In this document: positions 10,619 to 19,353 of the stretch, piece by piece
How the letters are laid out: every line of letters begins with the position of its first letter
How positions within the stretch are numbered: the first letter of the stretch is position 1
Origin: Gremmenia infestans
Lineage: Eukaryota > Ascomycota > Leotiomycetes > Helotiales > Hamatocanthoscyphaceae
Length of the DNA: 64,000 bases
NCBI GenBank assembly: GCA_032629725.1
Contig: JAFEVB010000021.1
Span: 372,001 to 436,000, forward strand
Direction: 5' to 3'
The notes under the pieces: model-generated
Database searches by the model: none
Told to the model about the DNA's origin: nothing
The model's input: only the letters and a program-made list of their open reading frames with translations
Position numbers and translations under genes: made by a program

Positions 10619-11662
10619 ATGGAAAACATACGGTATGCTAAGCTTCATTCTTCGAGTCTTCAAGATGTGACCAGCAATGAGAAACAGCGGCCTTTTTTTC
10701 GCTGTCCGTCTTTTTCCCAGCTTGCATACCTTTCCTTGCTGATTTCAAATGTGATTTTTATATCTCTATGGAGGACCGCGCTGTTATCAGATTGCAAGAG
10801 ACCGCAGTTGATTCAATGTACGTTCAGCCAATCTACCATATCCTCCCGTTGTAGTATAGTAAAGTCTTAATTAAAGCCTCTTTTCAGCGCCCGGCACAAA
10901 TGCGATTCAGTATCGGAAAGTCCGTCTTAATAGAGAGCTAGCAAACAACCCCTACACGGGCGAGCCACGACCGGAGTTTGACGATGCCTGGGCAACTTTA
11001 ATCCAACGTACGTAGAAGTTGCATGCACCAAGGCCAAATGTTGGTATAATTGGTAACTGAATATGAGGATTATGTGTAGCTATGGCGATGAAAGTCACGG
11101 CTGATGAGCTACGAGCCGTGGATCAGACATCTATCCCGCTAGCTGATGGCTCTGGGTATCTTGCGGAAATGGCCGTGTATCATGAGCTACATTGCGTGGT
11201 TAGTTTTCTGCCTAGTCTAGCTTCCTCGCTATATTACTTCACTCCTCACAATTGTTAATGAGCATTACAGAAACGAATACGGCGACATTTTCACCTAGAT
11301 TACTACTACCCAAACATGACGGCAGATGATCGCAGACGAGAGGAAATACATATAGGTAGGAATACCTCATTTTCTGATCTCCATTTCACCTCCCTTCTAC
11401 CATGTAAGGTGTACACTGTATTAAACTGAAGCATTCCTTTACGTGTATAGACCATTGTCTCGAGTACTGGCGCGAGGCAGCCATGTGTCGCGGAGACGTG
11501 GCACTGGCTACTTTTCAGTGGGCTGAGGGGAAGCCTTTCTCCAGGGTATGGAGTGATCATGAATGTGTCGATTGGGAGCACTTTGATACGTGGGCGCGGA
11601 CACGTATGTTGGATATGGATGATTATTCGATTTTGGCAACGACCATGACGCAAAGAGGCTGA
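10619..11662 (+). CDS. UstYa-family (DUF3328) oxidase 1
   Basis: Five exons, 10619-10817, 10888-11007, 11080-11198, 11271-11355 and 11451-11662, encode 244 residues. A membrane anchor lies at about residues 33-52 (SQLAYLSLLISNVIFISLW) after a short cytosolic N-terminus. A segment PRPEFDDAWATLI follows, as in UstYa proteins. Both diagnostic HxxHC motifs are present: HELHC at 141-145 and HIDHC at 173-177, the second created exactly across the exon 4/5 junction and followed by LEYWREAAMC. UstYa-type enzymes carry out oxidative cyclisation, hydroxylation or halogenation on RiPPs and other fungal products. The family match is strong; the substrate is unknown. Divergent from the FAD oxidase, 1.2 kb upstream of the small peptide gene. 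Confidence 0.88.
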
Positions 11663-12862
11663 TATAAATTAAGTTTGTCATTTTTGAACGCTTAGTGAGG
11701 ATCTAAAGCAGAGCATTATGAAACTCGATAGAGCTCTTCAACTTATCCTGTGGATCTTCGTATAGAGTTATTGGCCATGGCGTGGGGGACACTTCCTACC
11801 GGAAGGCTATTTTGGCATACTATTATATCTTGGAAAGTTGTTGTTTGGATCCCGGTTACGCCTCAATGCATATCTGAACATCAATTCCAATCCCAACATC
11901 AGCAGTACAGGTCTCTACTCTTTCCTGAAAACAAATACAACTTCTACTTCTAGGCAAGTTTACGTACATGGTAGCATATAAGCGCATATATCATATCTAT
12001 TAGTGTACGTATGACAGACACGACACACCGCCATTCCGGTAATCCCTGGCTATATGCATTGCTTATTGGTTCGCACACTATACATACAAATCTATCTATC
12101 AATCCGACTCGTCTTTCAAATCAACATTCCTATGCAACTTCCAAGTGAATGCATTTAGCCAAATCAGCAGAAATACCCCAACAATTGATCAAACCAGTTC
12201 AACAGCTTAGCTATCAAGTCGGCAAATCGACTTGTAACTAATATACCAACACTTCCAGCAATTAAGTATAACCTTAATTACTTTATCTGCAAAATCCATC
12301 GATCCGGGTTTCTACGGAGCCTGAGCCGCCACTTTCAGGTGACCTGTAAGTTTTGCCCTTTTGAGTGGAGCCTATTCAGTCGTGGCAGGGACATGCCGGC
12401 AGTGAGCACGAGAACACCTGGAAAGAGGTTCTTGCATCTACGCCTAGATAGCTCCATGCAGTATTCTCGCTGCTTTAACCTCCTTACCTAAGCTGCGGGG
12501 AACTGACTGATCATAGATTGCCTGCCTGTCTATCTATCTGTCTGTCTGCCTATCTGCTGCAGAGTAGAAATTAGGTAGGTATATAATACACTAGCTAAGG
12601 CACCTATCTAGCGCCAGCACTAGAGAAGCTTTTACCTTATGATACAGTACTTCACGCTTCAGTTCTCCCTCTAATGAGCATATCGTATCATATCATATCA
12701 TATCATAGCGTATCGATCTTTCAACTCAACTGCCTTTCAACACAACACAACACAAGACAAGTTACGCCTCAACCGTCCGTCCCATCAAGCCAAGCCTCTG
12801 AACTCCCGAAGCATACTATACATACACTCGGATTCTATTCTATATTCTGTACGTCAGCAACC
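11663..12862. other. Intergenic, 1.2 kb, upstream of the peptide gene
   Basis: 3' flank of UstYa gene 1 and promoter of the peptide gene. It contains a (CTGT/CTAT)n-like stretch at about 12521-12560 and a TATCA pentamer array just before the peptide gene. One open frame at 11750-11953 has no start context or family and is not accepted. Confidence 0.5.
12681..12712. repeat. TATCA pentanucleotide repeat
   Basis: About five tandem TATCA units, about 160 bp upstream of the peptide ATG. Simple-sequence repeat in the 5' region; function unknown. Confidence 0.75.
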
Positions 12863-13154
12863 ATGCGTCTGCAGCCTACGTACCTCCTCGGTCTCCCCTT
12901 TCTCGCCAGCTATGCTATCGGCATCGCAATCGCAATCCCTGTTCCAAGCAAAGGTACGTTCATTAATTCCTTGACTTCTCACCTTCGGTCTGCTCTGCTC
13001 TACTCTGCTTAAATAATAAATATTACACTGCTCGATTCTGAGAACTAGGCTAACGCGTATATTCTTGCAAGACATGTCTGTGAAACGGGGCGCCGTGGAT
13101 GTGGATGATAAACTCGCCAATTCGTGGGGTGCTGAGGCTGGGAATGCTGGTTGA
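12863..13154 (+). CDS. Small secreted peptide, candidate RiPP precursor with a Kex2 site
   Basis: Two exons, 12863-12953 and 13072-13154, encode 57 residues; the intron has a GTACGT donor, a GGCTAAC branch site and a TTGCAAG acceptor. Residues 1 to about 24-29 form a signal peptide (MRLQPTYLLGLPFLAS then Ala/Ile-rich), followed by a short leader. Lys-Arg at 35-36 is a canonical Kex2 site. It releases a 21-residue acidic, Trp-containing tail (GAVDVDDKLANSWG...) ending in a Gly/Ala-rich stretch. The gene lies between the two UstYa-family genes. Dikaritin precursors such as UstA share the signal peptide-Kex2 architecture but usually have many core repeats; this one has a single core. A plain small secreted protein or pheromone-like peptide is the alternative. 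Too short to have appeared as one open frame. Confidence 0.62.
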
Positions 13155-13453
13155 GATATAAATGGATGAGAAGTTTGGGAATCTCATGTAATGTCAGAAT
13201 CGATATCTATGCCACCAACCGCAAGCTAGGGAACATTCCTTCAGATACTGTAATGCTGTTTGTTGGTTCTGGAAGCACATTGCCTTTATTTTGGAAACGG
13301 TCGCTAAATGCCAAATCGACATGATTGATTGCCATGATAGTTTCAATATGACTTTTATATCTATCTTATCATAGCATGTCCATTTACGCTCCCTACACTA
13401 CGACTTTGACATTATTTGGCTAACCAAAGCTGCACTTGTCCATCATCCATCCC
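13155..13453. other. Short convergent spacer
   Basis: About 300 bp between the 3' ends of the peptide gene and UstYa gene 2. No further signal seen. Confidence 0.4.
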
Positions 13454-14369
13454 TCACTGAATCTCCGTCCTATTATCAGTTCTCCACCGTTCCGCCCACA
13501 TCACCACGCTCTCGTAATCCCTACAAGTCCGCTTACTGCCCCACCCCGTCAACAGCCCATGCTCATCTTTATACTCTATATTTGTATCCGCGGCGCACAT
13601 CAAAACCCGTCGAAGGTAGTCGAAGCAATGCGCGATGTGTTTCGTGCCATCTAGAGCTGCCAGGTTTTCGAGATACGGACTCGCGCTGCCGTTGTCGCCT
13701 TTCAACCGGTCTAGTAGCGTGTAATAAGCAACGCGGAGTTCGTGCTATCAAATTAAAGGAGATTTGCTTAGCAATGAATAGAAAAATTATGGCAGGTAGG
13801 CGGGCTTGTTGTAGTGAAATGATGAGTGGAGGGAGGGACGTACGACGCAGTGTATTTGGTGGAAAACGGCTATGTTTCCTACTTCACCGTGCGTGGTGCT
13901 GGAATCGCGCACGAATCCACGGCCAGCTGTCATGTTAGTCAGAGATATATATCAGTCTGTTTGAATTCCATATTCGACTGGATGGATCACACACTCGGGA
14001 TAATAGAGGTCCATGCTCTTTCCGTTTCTTCGTTCGGGGCGCTGGAAAAAGAGGTATTGAGGTTCCAGACTTCTATATCCTCTCCAAACGTAGCTTGGAA
14101 GCATTAGTAGCGAACCAGTCCCCGTGCCTGGGATGCAATAGATAAAACCTACGCAGAAGAGAGGCTGGATTCGATCCTGATGAGATTCCATTCCTTCCGA
14201 CCAGGAAGCCTATAGACCCAGCGCATGATGCAATCACAAGAGTGACAAGCGCATGTATAAAAAGCAAGCGGCCTGGGTTCTTTCTCTGCACACTAAGCGT
14301 TGTACTCGTCGGCGAGTCCGAGACTCGTATAGGAACGTAATCCCCTTTCTTAGTAGATGTTAAAAACAT
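13454..14369 (-). CDS. UstYa-family (DUF3328) oxidase 2
   Basis: Four exons, 14369-14153, 14093-13995, 13926-13844 and 13744-13454, total 229 residues. After a soluble N-terminus comes one membrane helix at about residues 32-57 (LLFIHALVTLVIASCAGSIG). The ectodomain has the family order: VWNLNTSFSSAPNEETERAW, then PTGRGF, then NIAVFHQIHCV with HQIHC at 128-132. The second motif HIAHC (169-173) continues FDYLRRVLMCAADTNIE, and the ending TGWGSKRTCRDYESVVMWAERWR is nearly diagnostic of UstYa proteins. All three introns have good donors and branch sites. It shares little sequence with UstYa 1 outside the motifs, so the two are diverged paralogues, not a recent duplication. Convergent with the peptide gene. 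Confidence 0.92.
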
Positions 14370-15791
14370 TTCGACGGGCTGAAAAGAAGATTAGACATAG
14401 TCTCTGCTATGGAGGACTAGAATAAACACGTACTATAGTCAAGCTTTTCTCAGTGCACTGCCTCCCTAAAACTAACGTTAACGTTCGGCTCTACCCCCTT
14501 CCCCGCGTTTCTTGATTCTTGTCTCACCCAGTGGTAGACGGACCATGAAAGGTCAGCCACGCCACCCGGACATCTGTTATGCCCCCCTTGAAAAATGCGA
14601 CTGATTATAGGGTGTTGAACTTCAATGCGACCGATCATTGGATGTGTAACTAGAAATGAAAATGAAAATCAAGTGATATGCTGCAGGTTAATTGCTCCCG
14701 AAAGCCGACATACTTCCACCGCATCTCTGCACTTTGATTTTAGTTAATGTTCACAGGACTCGTTTAAAAAGGGGTTACACGGGGTAAAAGTGGGTCTAGC
14801 GAGTGGCAGTCATTGCTACCGTTACATTAATTGATGGCGTGCAGATACATGCATTACAGTACCGACGATCCTTCCCGCGTGACCTGGACTGCTGGTATTC
14901 TTAGCTAGGATAGTATTTCAGGGCTGAGAGTTTCAAGCAAATTATGTTCTATATCTATTTACATCCATAGTCATCAAGTCTATACGTACCAAGTGTACTT
15001 GACGAGCGCGCTTTTTTGTTTACGCTACCCGAGTACATCCATTTTTCCTTACCTATCTCTCAAGGTACTAGAAAAAGAATCTACAGTAGTACAAGGCGAC
15101 CACAAGAAGGAATGCAGATGCAACGCATCGGAATGGCCGTGGAAAATGCTGCATCTCATCACTGGAATGCAGTTCTGTACCACGCTTATGCTGCAAGATT
15201 CGTATCATATTGTTCAATGGTGAGAACTAAGCTCCAGACATGCCGCTTTTGATGAACAAAGAAATCCAGATCAATCATACAACCCAACCTACCCACCACG
15301 ATCTTGGTATGCCGACAAAGGACGCCAGGCCCACGCCCCGATATTCATACACGCGGCTTTATTGGCTCGGGATAGTTGCGATAGAGTTGGTATCCTATTC
15401 GGTCTCACCAGCTGAAAGGGCAATATGCCGGTAAGTGTTATTCAACTTCTTCGCGCATTACCATGTTACTAACTTGGGTGTCGAGGCCAGGTAACGAATA
15501 TGATATGCAAAGAGAGCGATAGGATTTGATCCCACTGCAATTTCTACCGTGGTAGTCGCTCTTCCAAAGGTTATATTTGAGCTTCCGGGTTGAAGTAAGG
15601 TAGTACAGTACAGCCTCCAAACCGGGGCATCAGCCTGTGAAAGACGCGAGGCTCTTTAACGAGACGGCACTTCAAGCACCACATGCAGTCAGCTTTCATC
15701 TTAATTTGATACTGGGTTTGGAGAAAAGATCTGGCCTGCTCCGCTTCATATTTCTTTGCGTTTTTCAAGCTTGGAATCAAAGCTGATCACT
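14370..15791. other. Intergenic, 1.4 kb
   Basis: Promoter of UstYa gene 2 and of the fungal-rhodopsin gene. Two near-identical 15-mers, AATGCGACTGATTAT at 14594-14608 and AATGCGACCGATCAT at 14624-14638, are spaced exactly 30 bp apart upstream of UstYa 2. An open frame at 15240-15434 with one hydrophobic segment ends at a stop and is not accepted as a gene. Confidence 0.45.
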
Positions 15792-17118
15792 ATGTCTACT
15801 CCAACTGAAAACCTAACGCCCGAGTTCCTGGCGGAGAATTCTGGCCCGAGGTTGCAGAACACTGCTATTGCATTTATAGTTCTGCTGTTCCTATTTGCTG
15901 GGCTTAGATGGTTGTCCCAACATACCAAAGGGCGTCCTTTCGGTCTTGGGGATCTGTTTTCGTATATAGGAATGGGTTGTATAGTTGGCGAATGTATCCT
16001 AGCTCTAGGTATGTCAGTCAATCACTCTGAGCCTACTTATCTCCCACTAGATCCTATTCCACCACCTCCTTCTATCTAGTACCATGCACTAAAACATACA
16101 TGTCGAATAGTTCAGGTTCCGGTGGCTGGCGTTGGGCGCCATGTTGAGTACCTGAAAGTCGCAGCTCCACAAAAACTAGCACACGCTTACATAATAATGT
16201 TCCCCATCGAACTACTCTACATCTCAGCTTTCACATTCCCCAAGCTCTCGATCCTCTGGATGTACCTGAGTATATTCACCAACAACATCACCCGAAACAT
16301 CACATACGGCCTCGTAGCCGTCATCGTAGCAACATGGACGGCCGAGACCCTTTCCGCCATCTTCCAATGCTGGCCCGTAGCCTACATCTGGAACAAATCT
16401 CTCCACGGACACTGCGTAAACCAGAACGCTCTGTTTCAGTACTGGAGCGTTCCTAATATCGTGACTGATTTGGTCATGTTGGTTGTCCCGATGCCTACAA
16501 TCTGGCACTTGCAAATGTCTCGGGTGCAGAAAATTGGACTTATGTTTACTTTTGCACTGGGCAGTATGTAAGTGACAAGAACCCTTCTTTTATGGCTTCA
16601 ACTTTGCTTTCACTTCACTCTCGACATACATACCATACATAATTCTAACACGGCTTCTTTACAGAGGCTTGATTGCTTCAGTCATCCGCTTCGCGATATT
16701 TACCAAGACAGCAGCCCTGGTAGACGCGACATGGGCGTCCGTCTCACTTCAGATATGGACGATTGTAGAACCAAGCATGTACTTCTTTGCCGGAATCCTG
16801 CCTACGCTTCGCCCACTCCTGTCCCTCTGGTTCTCCAGGATCAAGACCAGGGCTGGGACTCTGGTATCGAAGCCCTACGGCTCTGGCCCGGGAAGTGGGC
16901 GGTCCCGGTCCCGCAATGAGGGCAATCGTCATGCTAGCGGTTCCGATAAGTGGGAATCGCTTGGGGATCATCCGGGTGATAACTTGGAGCTGGTGGAGTA
17001 TGATCAGCATATTGTGGGTGGCAAAAGTAGAGGCGCTGATATGGCGGAGGGGGATGAGGAGGCTAATGCTGGAATAATGAAAACTTCGGAGATTACTGTA
17101 ACGAGGGAAACGGTGTGA
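15792..17118 (+). CDS. Fungal rhodopsin-domain (PTH11-like) seven-helix integral membrane protein
   Basis: Three exons, 15792-16008, 16111-16567 and 16665-17118, encode 375 residues. Start is the ATG of MSTPTENLTPE; the open frame continues upstream only without an ATG. Hydrophobic helices include TAIAFIVLLFLFAGL, LFSYIGMGCIVGECILAL, FPIELLYISAFTFPKLSIL and YGLVAVIVATWTAETLSAIF. Marks of the family are GVGRHVEY, FPKLSILWMYLSIF, FQCWPVAYIW and the DLVMLVVPMPTIWHLQMS helix, then RFAIFTK. The C-terminal 90 residues are a disordered cytosolic tail. These proteins resemble PTH11-type receptors but mostly have no known ligand. It is not clearly part of the UstYa block; it is tail-to-tail with TRP4. 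Confidence 0.88.
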
Positions 17119-17377
17119 AGGTGGGCAGGCCCTTAACAGGGTCATTTGGAGAATGGTTATTTCGTGATTGAAGTCAAGGCTTAATGCTGTCATGGTGTAG
17201 ACAAGGAAAGGGAAGGGAAAGATATGTGGGCAAAGAATGAGCGAACACTGTATAGAAGAGATAGATACTCTTTCTAATATTAAGTACACACGTAGCCTTT
17301 ATATGAAAGAATACTCGTTCAGCGTAGCATTCCTTTCTAGTTACTAACAAAGAGAAACGATGGCAAGTCATACCAGA

Positions 17378-18643
17378 CTACCTAGTTTCATGCGTGCTAT
17401 CAATATATTGATTTAATGACTTCAACGCCAACCCACTTCTAACTGCAAGACGTGCTCGTCTAAGACCCTCTTTCCACCTCCCACCACCTGGACCAATCTC
17501 TTGGATCACTTCCCCCGCGTGATGACTTCCAGTCGTGCTTGTCTCTATATCATCATCGCATAATCCGGCGACCACAAACAGCGCCGCTACGTTCATTAGA
17601 ACAAAATGAAGGACTGGATCATCGTCTGAGAGATCGCCAGATACCATTTTTACGAGCACAGCCGCATTCTCCGAAGGTGTTTTACCGGGCGAGGTTTCGC
17701 TCAGGGAGTGTACTGGAAGTCCAAAATCGGCCGGCGTCAGTGAGAATTCCTCGACGCGAACCGAAACGCGTTCCTCTTCATCCACGGTGCAGTGAGCATC
17801 TTCGATGAGTCTCCAGCAGAACGTTGGTCCTGCGCAGCTAATCTCGTCCAAGCTCTCCGCGCCACATACGACTAATGCTTTCTTCACGCCCGACAATCTC
17901 AATGCTTCTGCATAAATAGGACCCAGCTTTTTGTGGGCAACACCCACCACTCTAGCCTCCATAATCGGGGTCAAGGGATGCGCGAGCGGACCGAGAACAT
18001 TGAAGATAGTTTTGAATCCCAACTCCTTACGTACCGGCGCCGCCCATTTAACACCGGGATGGAAGACGGGCGAAAACAGAAAGGCAAAGCTTCCACGCTC
18101 GTAGAACGCAGGCAACGATACCGGCGTGACGCTCTCGAGGACTGGGGCAATGCCTGAGTGCCTATGAGCAGAATCAGCACCGATAGCACGTAGTACATCC
18201 GCGGCGCCCGAGCTGGAAGACGACGCGCCCGCGCCGTGCTTGGCGATGAAGACGTATGCCGATGCGAGGATGGCCGCTGCGGTAGATACGTTGAAGGTGG
18301 AATACCCATCACCGCCCGTTCCCTCCACGGTGCACAACCCGCCGCGGTACGAGCCTCTGGTCTTCTCCGACGTACGTGAGTTGACAGCGTGCTGGACCAG
18401 TTGACAGTCGACTTGCGAGCCAGAGTCACGCATTCGGGCCGCGCATTTGGCGATGACCTCGGCGTTTTGGCTGAGGGCTGTGGTTTGGAGGAATGTGAGA
18501 AGACTGGCGCATTGGATGGGGGACAGGCGGTTTAGGAAGATGAGCGAGATGGCGTCTACTACTTCGTCTACGGTTGCGGAGTGGTTGGCTAGGTGTTGTA
18601 GTACGGTGGTGATGGATGTATAATTGCTGTTCTGGGTCGACAT
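17378..18643 (-). CDS. TRP4: Anthranilate phosphoribosyltransferase
   Basis: Single exon, 421 residues, from the first ATG (MSTQNSN); the frame is open 48 codons further upstream but without an ATG. The enzyme transfers a phosphoribosyl group from PRPP to anthranilate, the second step of tryptophan synthesis. GTGGDG (108-113) followed by STFNVSTAAA is the PRPP-binding signature. KHGAGASSSSSGAADVLRAIGAD is the next conserved block, and HPGVKWAAPVRKELGFKTIFNVLGPL matches the catalytic domain. The usual KHGNRA is here KHGAGA, so the Asn and Arg at the anthranilate entrance are changed, an unusual feature. The C-terminal GLALKSLNQYI helix is normal. Function confident. Confidence 0.95.
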   Translation of the reverse strand: MSTQNSNYTSITTVLQHLANHSATVDEVVDAISLIFLNRLSPIQCASLLTFLQTTALSQNAEVIAKCAARMRDSGSQVDCQLVQHAVNSRTSEKTRGSYRGGLCTVEGTGGDGYSTFNVSTAAAILASAYVFIAKHGAGASSSSSGAADVLRAIGADSAHRHSGIAPVLESVTPVSLPAFYERGSFAFLFSPVFHPGVKWAAPVRKELGFKTIFNVLGPLAHPLTPIMEARVVGVAHKKLGPIYAEALRLSGVKKALVVCGAESLDEISCAGPTFCWRLIEDAHCTVDEEERVSVRVEEFSLTPADFGLPVHSLSETSPGKTPSENAAVLVKMVSGDLSDDDPVLHFVLMNVAALFVVAGLCDDDIETSTTGSHHAGEVIQEIGPGGGRWKEGLRRARLAVRSGLALKSLNQYIDSTHETR

Positions 18644-19353
18644 AACTTCTGCTCTTGAATTCGGGCTCTGTGATAGTGAAGGTTTTCGACTTGGTGGGTA
18701 CGCAGTGTGGGAGATTCGCGATGTGGAGTTGGAGGTGTGACACAGCCGGAGCCAGCTATATACTTGTGAAGGCCTGAGGCCCCACAAGCAGCCGTGCAGA
18801 GTGAGTAAATGAGAGTGCAGAATAATCAGATGTATGGGGAAGTGGAGTGGAGTGGCGTGGGCTAGGGTATTCTATTAAAATGAGGGAAGCTTCTTCCTTC
18901 ATGGTAGAGAGTGAGGTTTTGGGGGGCTGATGGATGCTGGGTTTAAGAGCTAGTAGGGGCTTGGGTTTTGGTGGGTTGCATATGTTCATGTTTCGTTTGG
19001 ATTTAAGTTTTAAAGTGGATTGTTTTAGAGGGAAGGAGGGAGTGGCTAGTTCATGGGTTGAATACTTGTACTCTCTCAACACTCTTTTGGTGGAAGCGGA
19101 GTTGGAATTATTGGTCTGTTAATGTTTTCAAGAGAAGACAGCAGAATAGGAAACAAAGATTGGCTATAACCTGATAAGTATCCAGGGAGTCATTTTCTAT
19201 GTTCTTGTATGAAACAACATCCTAACTTTGTAGGGGACCTCCTGTTTTGAATCCACAGCTCCTCTGCTTTTTCAATCACTAACACTTTACTCCCTTCCCT
19301 CCTCACCCATCACTTCCCTCTCCCTCAAAGACCCAAATTCTTCACAACTCAGT
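18644..19353. other. Intergenic, 0.7 kb
   Basis: TRP4 promoter and the 3' flank of the next gene. AG-rich, with a GGAGTGGAGTGG element at about 18842. No Gcn4/CPC1-type TGACTC site caught my eye. Confidence 0.4.

Noticed and set aside
11750..11953. Open frame downstream of UstYa gene 1
   Set aside because: No signal peptide, Kex2 site or homology; composition looks like non-coding sequence.
12863..12953. YAIG, the ustiloxin core tetrapeptide, appears in the small peptide (residues 17-20)
   Set aside because: It lies inside the signal-peptide hydrophobic region, before the Lys-Arg site, and is single; most likely coincidence.
15240..15434. 64-residue open frame with one hydrophobic helix and a GTAAGT at its end
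   Set aside because: Both the unspliced and the spliced reading hit a stop at once; no family features. Possibly a relict, not a gene.
15792..17118. Fungal-rhodopsin gene as a member of the UstYa block
   Set aside because: Such genes are numerous and scattered in fungi; 1.4 kb of spacer and no shared promoter motif tie it to the block.
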